Shown piece after piece: positions 43,250-56,800 of a DNA stretch of 64,000 nucleotides (the stretch's first letter is position 1; every line of letters begins with the position of its first letter). Where the stretch lies: contig CAJINV010000004.1 in the NCBI GenBank assembly GCA_905178155.1, positions 6,720,842-6,784,841 of the forward strand, given 5' to 3'. Made by a program: the position numbers and the translations under genes. The stretch is from Amoebophrya sp. A120 (Eukaryota; Sar; Dinophyceae; Syndiniales; Amoebophryaceae). The notes under the pieces are model-generated. The model was not told the DNA's origin. It searched no databases and worked only from the letters and a program-made list of their open reading frames with translations.

Positions 43250-46200
43250 ATGAGAACTAGTTCGGTTATTCCAGTAGCATGCCTATATTCCCAGGGCCCG
43301 CTCCTCGTCCCGGTGGGGATCTTGTCGTTTTCACAGGAGGTCGGGGGAGTGACTGGGCTCCTGACGCGGCCAGTGACGATAAGTACCACGAGCGAGGAGG
43401 AAGCGGACGGCCCGGATGAATCTTCGAAGTTTCTGGAAAAACGGCGTCTTCAGAAGAAACTGAGTCGGAGTTTGCCTACTTTGCCACCAATTCAGATCTT
43501 CCCGCAGGGTAAAGATGAATCGATCAAGCTCGAAGTCGAAACAAACGGATTAGACTCGTCGAGGAGCGGGAGCCCCGTGCTGCTGGGGCACCACCTGTCC
43601 AGCCCCGCTGCCGGGCAGGGTGCCGGTAAAGTCGGGGACCCGGCTCCTGGTTTTACCACACCAACCGGCCCCAGTGCGAAGTCGAAGTCTTTGTTGAGTC
43701 CAGCACCGGGGCACCAGCCCGCATCGGCGAAAAGTTCGCCGTCGCCCGGCGGCAAAGGGAGCCGCTTTCAGCTTTCCGAAGGCGACGTCGAGGGCATCAT
43801 GCGCGGGGTCAAGAGCCCTGAAATCCGAGATGCCTACGCCGACGCATTGGGTGAGGGTGAGGGCAAGGATGACCCACCGCCTTCTGTGTATAATTAATTG
43901 ATTCTTTCTTGCGCGCATAATAATAATTGGAAAGTTTTTTTAAAACAGACTGTTCTTGGGGCGATTTTTGACCAATTCTAAGTTACTTATATCAGGGGAA
44001 TTTTCAACAGCAAGAAAATCATGAATACGACAGTTCTCCCGCGAAGTGGGACCGGAAGACGATGCAAGACCTGGGCACGGTGAAGTTCGGGAAAGATTTG
44101 CAAAAAAGCCTAGACGGAGAGGCAATCCAGAACGGTTTGACGGACACGCACTGGGCCAAAATTGTAGATGAAGATCTTTCTCGGGATTTTTTTGACACCG
44201 TGGAAGAAGCCATTTACGGTGAGTGGTTTAAAGAAAATTTCGGAACCGAGGGCCCGACCATGCAGCAAACTTTCTTCCTGAAATACCTGCCGCTTCACTA
44301 TCCGATGGCGCAAATATTCAAGGACAACTTTGTGCCTCAATTTATTGCATTCTTCGGGCCCCCGGCTTGGGAAGCGTTAAAGAGAGCCAAGCGACAGGAC
44401 GTCAAGGCTTTTGAATACGGCATGACGCCAAACGCGAACAGTCTCCTCGGTGCGCCGGCACATACGGAACCGCCACACGCGTCGAACATTTACATGACCA
44501 TCAACGCGCAAAGGGCCGCACTGGATTTCTACAAAAGCGTTTACACGACTGTAAACACGGGATACGAAGAACACCTGTCAGGAACCGAAGGTGCAGCTTC
44601 CCGTTACGTGCAATTTGTGCGGTGCGGCTCCTATCCGGACTACAAGACGCCGGTGTGGACAAAAGACTCCGACGGGAACCAGCCGTGGAACCGACAGGTC
44701 ATCGAGTCAAAATCGGCTGTATGAGATGGGAAAACCCAGGAGCCGTGGTGACCGGCAGGGCCGCGACGACGTGCGTCGTGAATCGATAAAAAAAGACATC
44801 AATGCGGTCATGTTGTTCATACAACTACTCTCGCATGCATGCTCTTGTAGATGGATGTCCTTGCCCTATTCAGAGTAGAACTCAAAAAATAGCTGTAAAA
44901 CAAGAACTATCAGGAACAAGAACAAGAACAAGAACATGAACTCCTTTTTGTGTACGGTGATGATGATGATGCACAACAAACAGACATTATAGCGTTAGGA
45001 CCACCTGCCCCAGGTTTCCCTTGCACAGTTCGACCTAGTGCACCAGCAGGACCTCATGGATGGACTGGTCGCAGTGGTTGCCGCTCGCCTTACCGTACTG
45101 AAAACCCGCTCCACCAGCACAGCACCTCAGCGGTAAGTACCCGAAGGAAGTGAGTTTGCAGAGTGCGGCTGCTTGTGTTGGCCAGTTTGTACATGAAAAG
45201 TGTCAACACAAAAAGACAGACGCCGAAGGGATTTGGCGTTAGGTCTCCTGTGTAGAGTCTCCAGTCGGAACCAATCCCACCCCTGCTGCGCCGCGTCTTT
45301 CAGTACTCATTATGAAGTAGAAGACATAAACGTATAGTACGCACATCATCGTATTTCCAGAAGCGCAACTTACTACTAGCTTCCTTCGAGTACAAGTACT
45401 AGACCGGTGGTGTATTTTTGATTTCCATACTTGTCAAAGTCTCCTTCGCTTATTTCATCGAGAACTACGGCCGCGCGGACTTACGCGTGACGGGGAAAAA
45501 CCGAGTCGGCTATAACATGATGTCCCACAAGTGGCGGGCGGCGGAGGAGAGCAACATCCTCCTGCAAGAGCAGCTACAACAGGACGCACAGAACTGGAAA
45601 TACGACAACACCTTTGTCTGTTTGTACTGCAACGACCAGTCGGGCATGTTTTTCGATTTGATGGACCGTTGCGGACTGCAGCCGGCGGCTCTGCAGCTTG
45701 AGTACAAGTCCCAGCCCGCCGACCTATTCTGGATGTTCGACACTTTGAGCCACTTAGCCACGAACTACTACGTCGCGGGCTACTACGATTTCCAAACACC
45801 GTTGTACCAGCAGCAGGATCATGGGAAGAACGTTCTGAAAATGGAAAGCGTGTTTGTGAACGCCTTGTCCAGCCTATCATGGTGCAGAATTGTTCAAGAC
45901 CCCTTGGTTCCTCAGTTATTTCGCATGTGCAGCCACGAATCCAACCTCTCTAGCTGCTGCTGCCTCTCTCTCAGACTCATAAGCAGTGGGGCGGAGAGAA
46001 AAAAAAATAAAAGTGAAACAGAATCGATGCAGCAGCGTCTTTGCGGAATTTGGTATATTTGCTATTGTTCGTTGTAGAAGTTTCCACCATTATTTCCTTG
46101 AATCGGATCGGAAACCCGTCTGGGTCTTAGTTTTGCCACATGATAGAGCACCTGGGTGGTTGGCGAGTTGCGTGCAGGGATTGGGGCGCTGCGCGGAAAG

Positions 46201-48939
46201 GGAGAGGAGCGTGGCACGAAGTTCCAGCACGTTCCGTCCGTCGTTTACGGTTTTGCCAACGCCGCGGGCACGGGGGGCAAGACAGCCGTGATCTACTGGG
46301 AGTTGCATAGAGCGCCGCTGAAGGAGCACCTGAACTCGGATCCGCGGCAGCGACTATTCTTCGCGGAAGCCCAGCCGTTGGTGCTTACCCGGGACCAAGC
46401 GCGGGCCCAGTGGGAAAATACATTTTTTGATTTAACGAAGTGGGCGATGGAGTACGAGCCTGAATTAGCGGCACGGACGGAAATATGCATCGCAAATATG
46501 TATATGTCGGCGTCGGGAAGGATGCAAACTTGTCATGCTGATTTTGGAACACCAACAGCAACGAAGAAATAAAAATCTGTCTTGCAGATGGTCGGCAAGT
46601 AGAGGTTCGCAGTTTTTGTTTCTCGGAAAACGCAGGCTGCGCATGAGGGAACCTCCGGAGGACCTACTATGCTCTTCCTCTTCGGGCATTCCAGACCTTC
46701 TGGCTAATCCGAAAACGGCATGACAGATATTTGCATTCTGCCAGACTAGACAGATTTGCAATGCATACGGAAAAAACCCCACGGGGGGATCAAAATCGGT
46801 CGTGAACAGTGTCTACGTTGATCACCTGCGGTACGGGTTGTTGAAAGATTTTGTGCAAAGCATCGACACGGAATGGACCAAACAAGAGTATCCGAGAGCA
46901 AAATTTTCAGTGAATTATTTTGTCTTGTAGTAGTACTTTCACACGAAAAATTACACCTCTGCGTCGAACAGCTCGCCTTTGCAGATATATCAGCTCGCAC
47001 TTCGATTGGTTCTCGATAGAGTGTACAACCACGACGCACGAAGTCTTCCCAGCGCAAGAAAGACAGGTCGCTTTTTGGTTCTCGCAAAGCGTGTAATTAA
47101 GTACTCAAGTACAACCTACCACCATGGAAAATAATAAAATATCACATGAATTTTGCACGCTATAAAAGGCTGAAGCACAACCACAACCGCGGCAACAAGG
47201 AAGTCGAGGTGCAGCTTATGAAGGACTGGGAAGATATTGCGGAGGGGAAACGCACTGGGAAAACCAAACTTGACGAGAAGAACGCACTTAGTAAGGCGCG
47301 AAATCGAAGTAAAACCCCAACTTCCTCGTCTTCCTCCTCCTCGGGAGCGGGTGTTCAAGGGAGTCGGAACCGCAGCGCGAGTAGAGGGGGAAGTGCTGCT
47401 CGCTCGAGTTCGCGTCCAGCAGCACGCAGTTAAGGCTTACAGAAATTAGTTCCTACCCTTGTTCCCGAAAGCTTAGGTTTGAAAAAAATGGAAACAAACC
47501 GCGAGGGGGGTTTAGCTTGCAAACTCTCGCAGTCGCTTGGAATGGCCGAAGGCCATGAAAAATGTGGCTGGGAAGCAGCCAGCGCGCGAGCTTGGGGGAG
47601 AATGGGCAGCCGTCTTCGGCGGGGCTGCCGCGCTTCTCCTGCCGGGCTGCCAGGAGTGGGCCTTGCGCTCCTGCTCGTTGAAAGCGAGTTGCTTTGAAGT
47701 GCCCTGCTATTGGAAACGAATTACTTGCAATGCCTTGGCATAGTCAGTATTTTGTTTGTTGTGCTAGTATATTGCAAGCAATTCGTGTTCAGCGCCACGT
47801 CGTTAAAAGCAACGCGCCTTCAATATAAGTAAGGGGTCGCCCAGCAGCTGCCACACTCTAGCCTTTCGGAAATGCGTTCCCAAGGTTTGCCGGAAATCCT
47901 GGGAGCACATTTCGGCAAGGCCCCCACGTCGGATTTGTGCTCTGGCCGGCGACAGGTCTGAAGACCTCGCGCAAAATCGTCCGACGTCGGGGAGATAAAG
48001 AAGTGCGCCCCTAGGATTTTCGCCGCGTCGAGACCTGGGATCATAGTTCTGCAAAGCCCCCGCCTAAGATGGTCTTGTGCGGGTTTTTCTGTGTTTCAAG
48101 GTCAGAATACAAACTCGGATAGCACTCTCGTGCTCTGGCCTGCAGAAGTGTGCTCCTAAGATTTGTTGCTATCGAACTCAAATCCGAGAACTCCTCAGAT
48201 GCGAGCTCACGTCCGAGAACTCCTCACATGTGAGCGCACATCCACGAGTTAGCAGGTCAGAAGAACTGCGCAGCATAATCTTACGCGGCAGACTTACAGC
48301 AATGCGCTCCTTGGATTTGTGTGCTGTGCCTCCAATTGCCTCACTTGGAGTCGCGGCCCAAACTTTCACGCGCAGAGCGCGGCGGTTCGCAAGTTTAGCC
48401 GAACCGGCGTAACGATTTTGTTTCTGGTTTTCTGACATTGTGTGCCCATCACAGGATTCCTGTGATAGGCACGCAACACTTTGGGGGGGCCAGAAATAAA
48501 GCTGCCGTGCCACTTCGGCTGTACTTGCGAACTTTGTTTGGTAAGTCGCGTGCGTAGGACGTGTAGTCAGACCGGGACTATCGGTCGAAACGCAGATCCT
48601 ACGCACCTGCTTCAAAATTTTTGAAAGCCGAAGCTTTTAGGAACTGCTCAGGGAACTAATTTCTGAAAGCTCTAACGCAGTCGGTCCAGTTCGCGTCCAG
48701 CAGCACGCAGTCGGTCCAGTTCGCGTCCAGCCGACGTTCCGTCAAGTTCCAGTGTTGAAGCCGCCAAACGGGGCCCGCCACGACTGGTCCCCGCTACGTC
48801 ACTGCGAAAGGCGATGCAAAAAAAATTGCAGCAAATGGAAACGAGTTTGCCAAGCATGCGGGATCCGAAACAAAAACTGAGGTTATCACACAGAACATCA
48901 AATAAACTTAGCTGCATACGATCAAGATCAACATACTAA
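43250..48939 (+). CDS. Unrecognised multi-exon protein with a Ser/Arg decapeptide-repeat tail
   Basis: Supported exons are 43250-43885, 44011-44718, 45014-45132, about 45403-45881, about 46149-46483, about 46774-46912, about 47150-47430 and 48682-48939. The first joins are GT-AG in phase 0; the joins from 45132 to 46149 and near 46912 are not resolved. Exon 1 is low-complexity, with EEEADGPDESSKFLEKRR and Ser/Pro-rich stretches. Exon 2 looks globular (DTHWAKIVDEDLSRDFFDTV, then YLPLHYPMAQIFKDNFVPQF), as does 45403-45881 (YDNTFVCLYCNDQSGMFFDL). I recognise no family. The tail carries the repeat RSSSRPAARS about 2.5 times and then a basic helix (LRKAMQKKLQQMETSL). A 1244-bp element interrupts the tail, and one short introner near 46484 does not join in frame. 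Confidence 0.6.
44899..44942. repeat. AGAACA hexamer repeat in an intron
   Basis: About six AGAACA or AGGAACA units within the presumed intron 44719-45013. Confidence 0.7.
46484..46767. mobile_element. Introner, family IN-C (diverged), in unrecognised gene
   Basis: Left end TATGCATCGCAAATATGTAT, right end CAGATTTGCAATGCATA. Flanking repeat CGGAAA (46478-46483 and 46768-46773). Precise removal leaves six A before CCCC and shifts the downstream frame by one. All other elements join in frame. Confidence 0.82.
47431..48674. mobile_element. 1244-bp inverted-repeat element K, inside coding sequence
   Basis: Ends TAAGGCTTACAGAAATTAG and CTAATTTCTGAAAGCTCTA are imperfect inverted repeats. The 7-bp direct repeat ACGCAGT flanks it (47424-47430 and 48675-48681). 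The insertion brings an immediate TAA; removal continues the frame for 85 codons, through further copies of the same RSSSRPAARS peptide repeat, to a stop at 48939. The interior has no credible coding frame. It is either a long intron of transposon origin or a disrupting insertion. Confidence 0.82.
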
Positions 48940-50276
48940 AAATTCTATTTTTGACCTCCCACGTGCTCCTTGCACTATGTCGTGGTTTCTATTGCATGTC
49001 GTGCCCGATAGTTTGCTTGAAATTGAAACGTCGTTGCAAATAAGATGACGATTCTCTTCAGAGGACTTCGGTTGCAGTCGGTCCGGTAGGTGTTTTTCAC
49101 TTTGGTCGTGGATCATGTGGAGCAGTCGGATGGAAATTGATGATGTCATGTAGTTGATACTGGTTTTCTGTGTGATACGGTAGGCAAAATGGAAGGGAGA
49201 ATGTTGTGGCTTCGCTAACAAGAGAGTTCGGAGGTCCAAACGGAAGTTGAGGATGAAGGGCAGCTACTCGGAAGTTATATTTTGAGTTTTGTGAAAGTGG
49301 AACACGTAGTACAATTTTGAACAGCAGTACCTTTAATACCGGCGCACATGGACGGAGTTCCATCGTAGCGCACCAGCATGTAGTATTGATTGATGATGGA
49401 TATTCTCATTTTTTTCATGTGAATTAGTACAACTACATCGACATTCAATCATTCATTTTGGTATTGTGTTTATCTATCATCTAATGTTTTTCATCCAGTC
49501 GTGATCAAGATTCAGACTATTCATGTAGTTTTTTCTTTGTCTCCGTATAATTTTGCAACCATTTTTATTTTTGGAGTATAGTATTTCATGCGTACGAGAC
49601 TGCTCATGTCATCGAATTCGCCATGGTAAAGGAAGTCACGCACCTACACACGGGTAAGCACGACTACTACTTTGCCTTTGGTCTTGTGTTCATGATCTCC
49701 GTGGACGGCAATGAAGCAATACCAGCTGAGCCTGAGACATGGCATTTGTAGCTAGGTACAACCACCAGTGTTGCTGCTGACGAGAGAACACGCATTCAAT
49801 TGCTGATCGGTCCAAATTACCTCTGAGCGCACAAGAACAACGACGAGCCATCAGGTATCAAGATGAAGTAAATCCTACGCATGTTCGTCCTAACGATCAT
49901 TGAGTACTAAACTATGACCAAACTTACTTACATAAAAAGAACAAAAGTGCGCATCAGCGTCGCACCGTCACATGGAAGATGTACTTCTTGTTTCAATGCG
50001 CCACCTCCACGATAGTAACTTTCCATAGGCCTTTTGACAGGTTGGAGAGCCACGGCTGCTTTCAAGAATTTAGTTTGGAAAAATAACAACAGTAGAACTT
50101 CAGCTCGTCAATTCCATAGATTTTCACATTTACTTTTTTAATTTTCCGATGAAATAATATCCGTCACGCTCACGACCGTCTACAAAGAACTAGAACGCTG
50201 GATTCATCAAACCCGTGTTGTGGTGGCCTTGAGGTGAATTGTCCGCACTAGAAGTGATCTCGAGCAGAATTTGACC
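48940..50276. other. Intergenic, 1.3 kb, no gene recognised
   Basis: AT-rich sequence upstream of the ArfGAP gene. The minus-strand frames 48928-49239 and 49097-49363 show no domain. No RNA gene or element end was seen. Confidence 0.5.
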
Positions 50277-52945
50277 ATGGACACCGGCACGAAGCAGTTT
50301 TTCCTCGAGAGGAAAGAGGAGGACCCGGAAAACGGAAAATGCTGCGACTGCGGCGCACCGCACCCGCAATGGGCTTCTGTGAACCTCGGCTGCTACTTCT
50401 GCCTCCTGTGCTCAGGTATGAAAACATGTAGAAACAGGAAGTTCGACTTTTTGCTCAGGTGTCGAGGCTATGAGTGATGTACTTGGACCTGCTCTTTCGT
50501 TGTACGAGGATAAATCAATGCAAACGAACCTATCACCAGAACGAAGCACATCAATCTCTATCAAACTTGTTTAAAATCCCGTAAAACAGGGCAGCACCGG
50601 GGCCTTGGTGTGCACATCAGTTTCGTCCGCTCAATAACGATGGACACCTGGAGCGACAAACAGAAAGGTACTTATTTTGAATTTTCATATCGGATTTTCA
50701 CGACTTTTGAGAAAAAAACACGGCTGTTTTCTCATGCTCGACGACTGTGCAGACGCAGAGCGCAACTACAAAATCATCCAATGTCCTCCTCACCCCAGCC
50801 TCCATGCAGAAGGGCGGTAACGCGCGTTTGAAAAAGGCCCTGGAAGACAACGGGGTCTCGGCCAGCGGCAAGATCAACGAGAAATACAACACCAAAGCCG
50901 CGGAGTGGTACCGGCAGACGCTGCGCGCCGAGGTCATGGGCGAGCCGCTACCCCCCCTTTTGGCTCCCGGGACCGGACCGCTGCCGGCCTTCGAAGCGCC
51001 AGCGGCGTCCACTGCAGCGGCGACCGGGTCGATTACGTCGAACGGCGGGGGATCGTCGTCGTCCAGTTCTTATGGATTGCAAATATGTCTGGGTCTGGAA
51101 GGTTGGTGGAACTTGTGATGCTAGCTCTGGACTCTGAAAAAATCTGTATTGCATGACCAGCAAGAGGAGGCTAGTTTGTGCTACGCGGGGAGGGCGTTTG
51201 TCATGCGGAGTAGGCATCGAGAAGCCCTCTAAAAATCTGTGATGCTAGGTCGTGCATTACAGACATCCTGGGTCATGCAAAATATGCATGACAGACAAAC
51301 CCAGCAACATTCCAGACCCAGACACTTTTGCATTTGATAGTTCTTCCGGGGGCATGACCGGCTTCGGCTCCGCGCCACCGCCGCAGCAGGATCGGGGAGG
51401 TATAAATTTTATGTGGTTCAGATAATTATGATCTGATGTCGGGAAGCAGCAACATGGTGCGCGCAATCTTGAAGTTTTTTTGTAAATCGAGAAATGCCGC
51501 AGCCGCCTCGATCCAAAATGAGGCTCCCTGAATAGCTTTAGCTTTCTCAAAACAAAAACCAAATGACCGACCCTCCCTCCAGGCAACAACGGCGACGACC
51601 TGTTCGGCGCTGCAGCGGCGAGCTTGTGGGGCTTCGCGGGCACCGCCGCGGCCTTCGCGTCCAAGGCGAAGGACGCGGCCGTTGAGAAGGCAAAGCAGAT
51701 CGAGATCCCGCAGGACAGCCAGAGCTTCATGCAGAGCGTCGGAACCACGGTATTGGTTTATCTGGAAGATGCGCGTGTAATTTTCCCGATGTTGAAAAAC
51801 TCTTCCGGCAACCACCACCAGCTGCCCGCGCCCCGCACAGATGCCCCGATTGATACGCTTATTGCGCCCGCGAGAAAGCGCTGACACGCTGCTGCTGCTG
51901 CGCCTCTGAGCAAGTACTCGTCCGAGGCATCTTCACATACAACCTAGTGGGCACTCGTTGGTTACGGTTTTCGTGTGGTTTGTGCGACGATTTCCTTTTG
52001 TTGCCAATGTCGTTTCATCCGCCCGCCCTGCAATTTGCGCGCGCCGCCGCCCCGCTTCTACGGTTTTTTGTGTTTTTTGTGTGATGCATTTGAAAGACCA
52101 CCAGTCCCAGCCGAGCGTGGTAAAAAAGCGCTTCTGTGGACGAAGATTCAATATATTGTGTACAATTAGAACTTGAAAATTTTTCAATCATACCCCAACG
52201 ACCACAAGTCCAAAACAACTCCGCACGACAGATGAACGCCGGTCTGAACAAGGCCAAGGAGCTGTCTGCAAAGACCTACGAAACGGTGACCGACGAGCAA
52301 TTTCTGGAAAAGGTAAAAGCAAAAACCGCCGAGACCGTGGAAAAATCGAAGGAATTGGCGGCGCAAAGCTACGAGAAATCGAGGGAGTACGCGGAATACG
52401 CACAGGTCATCGTGAAAGAAAAGCTGGACGAGAATGGCTTCCCAATCTCCGGCACCAACGGCGCAATGAACCACGGCATGGGGAGCAGCGGTTCCAGCTA
52501 CAATCCAGGAAGTGGCGGTGGTTCGTCAAATTTTGCCGGTAGTAGTACAACGACCTACGGCAACATGCCGCCGCCCGCGAGTCAGAACCTCCCGGACCCC
52601 CATTCCGCCGGAAACACCAGCGGGGACGCGTTTGGAAGTTTGGCCGACGACCTGGACTTTTTGAACACAGGGATGGCTGCAAACTCAACATCATCTGCAG
52701 CGCCGATAAATACCACAATACCAGTGACAACGACGAGCGCAGGAACAATGGCCCAACAGCCCCCGCCTCCAGCGCCGGTGCAACTTGGACAGGGCGGTAC
52801 TAGCGTGAACCTGCTCGGAGATGCTGCACCCGGTTCCAACGGTGTAGTAGCGGCGAGTAAACTGGACCCCGCAATCTCGTCCGGTGGGAATGGCGACGCG
52901 AAAAAGCCCGGCGATGACTGGTTAGATGATTTTGCGGATTTTTAG
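50277..52945 (+). CDS. ArfGAP-domain GTPase-activating protein, 474 aa
   Basis: Exons 50277-50415, 50590-50667, 50799-51070, 51345-51399, 51583-51749 and 52232-52945 give a 1425-nt frame. The ArfGAP zinc finger is complete, with Cys22, Cys25, Cys42 and Cys45 in C-x2-C-x16-C-x2-C spacing. The arginine finger follows in [17 protein letters not shown] (Arg50), then MDTWSDKQ and [10 protein letters not shown]...[12 protein letters not shown]. Such proteins trigger GTP hydrolysis on Arf during COPI vesicle traffic. The C-terminal half is helical, with repeated Glu/Lys-Ala segments ([27 protein letters not shown]), then Gly/Ser/Thr/Pro-rich, and ends [10 protein letters not shown]. It looks closer to the ArfGAP1 or ArfGAP2/3 type than to the multi-domain types, but I cannot separate these. 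Four introns are GT-AG and one is an inverted-repeat element. Confidence 0.92.
51071..51339. mobile_element. Introner, family IN-C, in ArfGAP gene
   Basis: Left end TATGGATTGCAAATATGTC, right end GACACTTTTGCATTTGATA. Flanking repeat GTTCT (51066-51070 and 51340-51344). Removal joins S-S-S-G-G-M-T-G in the linker after the ArfGAP domain. Confidence 0.92.
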
Positions 52946-53840
52946 CGACAGAACGTGTCTTTATTTGTATAGCGCCTGAGTATGATGTTGCAACACGTGG
53001 TCATGCCGCTTGAGCCCGTTGCAACACGTGGTCATGCTTTCATTCTACCCAACGACGCGACACCCCCCAGCACTGGAGATGAAGTACCCTTTTCCCAATT
53101 GCGACCAGCATTGGACCACCCTTTCCCCAGTGTAGTACCGGAAGAACAGCAACGACCGAAGATAGAGACAAACAGTTTTTGAAAGAAAAAGATGGCTTCG
53201 CAGCAGTACTCCAAAAATGGCAATGCGGCTGCCGTGGCAAACGAGAACTCTCAGCTATTTACCACCAACTCTCTCGTCCTGCTTGCACTTATTTCGGCAA
53301 ATGGAAATCGGTTTCCCTATGCCTGTGGTACCTCGGTCAAGTAGTCATCTGAAACCAGCACTGTCAGCACATCGGTTGAATCACGTTCACAGTGCTTCGA
53401 AGTAACGCTGAGAAAGAGAAAATCTGTCGTGCAGTGACACTTGAATCCGGACAGCTTTGAAACGTGACCGTGATTTCCAGCACCACCTGATCGGTTCGTT
53501 CACTTTTGCTTCGTCACTTTGTTTCGTTCATCATGATTTCGGTCTTTGTCGTTCATCCATTATGATCCCTGCTTGTAGAAGCAGAGTATGTCAGACGAGC
53601 TGATGCGCCGGACGTACAACTGAACGAAAGGACGAACATTTGAAAAATGCGTGTCATTCTCTTTGGACGATGAACCACAGCTCATTCTGGACCCCAATAC
53701 TTCCCTTTCCCATACATATTTGTGTTGACACCAATTCAACATGCTTTGCTACCCATGATGATCCCTCGTCTTGTAAGTTTGTCCCAGTGAAAATCTGCTA
53801 GATAAATTCAAAGCAACGCTCCACCGCCTGTCATTCCAAA
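52946..53840. other. Intergenic, about 0.9 kb, with a short direct repeat
   Basis: The word GTTGCAACACGTGGTCATGC occurs in near-identical form near 52986 and again near 53020. Nothing else is recognised. Confidence 0.5.
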
Positions 53841-56800
53841 ATGGCCGAGGATCTTCACGACGCGGTTGCAGGAGCAGATGAAATACTCTTTTCTCCCGGC
53901 ATTTTTCCGGACGACGAAGGAGACGAAGAGGTCTACAGTTTCTCACCTCAGCAAAAAAGTCCTTCCAGCCCCCCTGCTCTACATCCCAGCACGACCGCCT
54001 ACGAGATCGCGTTGCGGCGCCAGCAGAACCGGGTATTGGCGTTGCAGAATACGAAAAGGGCTTTGCGAATCTCCTCCACGTCGCCGAAACGAAGTAGAGC
54101 AGCGGCCGAAGCGGATGAAGCTTCCGACGAAGTAGACGCGGGGAAAAGATTTTTAGAAAAACAGAGAAAACTGACAGAGCAACTCCTCGCACCGGAAAAC
54201 TTCGCAATTACCGAGGAGGTGGTGCTTGTTGGAGGCCGCTCCTTGGGTAAAATAAATGGTGGCAGCAAAACAAGTTTATCTTTAAGAACCTCGAAGTCCT
54301 CCGGGTCCGCAGCGGAAGTGGAAGTAGAGGGCCTTTTTGAGGCCACTGCATCCGGAGCAGCCCCCGGGCATACTAATTATCTCCATGACGTCGAGACTAA
54401 CCCCGGCTCCTTCTCCACTGGTTGGGTGCAGCAGAGCCTGCAACCGCAAAAAATTCTCGAGCGGGAAGCGTTTATTTTACGGCAAGAAGACCAAGAGGTA
54501 GATGATCTCCTCGTCGACAATTATACCGATGGCACGAGAACGCACCAAAGGCTTGTAAACCGATTCGACCGCGTGAGAGGGGAAGGAGAAAACGCTGGTG
54601 AGCAGGTGGCTGCCTTTCCCATGGATATAGAAACCGGGACGACCACTACTCCGTTCGGTGGACCATTAGCAAGTACAGCTAACTCATCATCACCTGCTCC
54701 TCACGCCCACCACGACGGGTCGTCTAGTGCCTATCTTTTCCGCGAAGGGGAGCACACAAGGAATGATAGCTCACCAGAGAATTATGGAAACTTCCAAAAA
54801 ACTACTAGTCCACCTGGTGGAGAATCCGGTTCTTATGGTGAAGACCAAGAGGAGGCGGACGTGGATCAAACCCAAGTTCGAGCCGGAAATACCAATTCCA
54901 AAAACGTCGAGTGGGACTTTTGGACGATTCCAGAAGGCGAAGCCATTGTACCTGAAGGGGCCGAGAAAGAGTCTTCTGGCACCACGACAGACTACGCTTT
55001 GGACTCGAATCCGCCTCCCGCAGGGGAAGTTGTTATTTTGGTGGAGAACAAAGAGTCAGAACCTGCAGTTAACGAAGATGCTAGGAGTACCCGCCCTGTC
55101 GCCGCGATGCACGATGGTGTCAACATGCAGCCACGACCAGAACAAGCAGTGCCACAGGTGGATTCAGTTGCAGGCGACGCCACAGCTAGTACGAGCAAAT
55201 CCACCCGTGGTCCTCCCGTTGCTGTAACTAAACCAGAGGCCGAACAACGTGGGCCACCAGCTTCAGTGGAAGAGGGCCAGGGGTCATCCACACCGGTTGT
55301 CCTTGACCGAAATCTGCCAAGCGCCGCCCTATTCGCAGCGAACGCGAAGACCTCTAAATCAAGCCAGCCTGATTCTAAAAAAACGATCAACAGCGACACC
55401 AATTTCCTGCCAACTTTCGCACCGCTCGAGCAAGGGCTGACAAAAAGTGTCGACTCCAGCGTAAAATCCCTCCGGCAAAATTTTGTCGCGGAGCTTAGAA
55501 AGGAAACGGCTGCGGTTTTGGAACAACCTGCAAGAGACGAGAGGCAGATACAGCTGCGGGAAAGGACCTCGTTTTCTTTGCTCCAGCAGTCTTTAGTGCA
55601 GGGGCTGCAGGAAAGGCTTTCGACGTCCGCTGCTGGTCGTCGTGGGGAAGATCGTCAATATAGTAATATTCAAATTGCGCAGTCACTGACCAGCCAGTCG
55701 AAATTATCTGGAGAGGATTACGAGGAAGACAATGGCGCGCTGACCTCGGCAAGAACGGAAATTTCGGACGAATTAGCGGCGGTGGTGAGGACCGGGGGGA
55801 GTGTCGTGCAGTATTACGAAGACAAGATGAGCTCCAGTGCGAATAGCGGAGCGGCGGTAGGAGGAGTGGTTCCCAATGCCAATGCCAGTATGGTTGTTCC
55901 GGGTACTACCGGTAATTCTGAAGACAACTACTATGGCTACGATGAGTACGGACAACAGTACACGGCTGAGGATTGGGAGAACTACTACAACGAACAGCAA
56001 TACAACGAATACAACTACGCAGATGGACAGGACAACTACGAGCAGGAGTCGCAACAAGACCCAAGCAACAAACTCCGCTTTACATCCACCCGCCTCCCCT
56101 CTTCCATCTACGATGCCGACGGCGAGATCCCTTTAAGCACCATCCACGACGGGCCGCAGCGGGGGAGCTTTTCTAAGGCACCGGGAAGCAAGTACCGGAC
56201 GACGGGACGAATCAAGCACCCGTCGGAGAAGCCGGAGACTGGTTTCGATTACCACCAGCACTTCGGTCAACACGACGGGAACAATCACACGATGGAGGAT
56301 CCTTTCACCGCTTTCGTGCCTGAGGACGAGCAACTTTCCGCAGAATTGACGCTGTTGGCGCATAAAGGTACTACTTCCAAAAACAAAGTGGAAATCGGGC
56401 AAAGCACGATCCACGAAAATCTTCGCGCCAGTCCGCAAAAAAACCCACACGCGAAACTGCAGGTGCACCACTCAGGCAGGGTTCCGTCGATGAAAATTGT
56501 TTCACCCGGCGAGGGAGAGGGAGAGCAACAGAATCTGTATGTGGACGGAGACGAAGAAAACCAAAATGTACAACTCTCAGGTCAGCAAGAACTCGGCACA
56601 TCGAACCAATTCGAAGAGCAAACTGCCAGGATTAGTACCCACGACCATTTGGTCTTCCACGTGGAGGACGAGAACAATTTTCAGCTAGAAGAAACGCCGA
56701 TCCAGCTGCCCTTCGGAACAAGGCAGAACTTCGCGAAAATCGGGAATAGCACCATTCACGAGCACGTCCGGGCGTCCGGCGCGCGACACCCGGAACCCCG

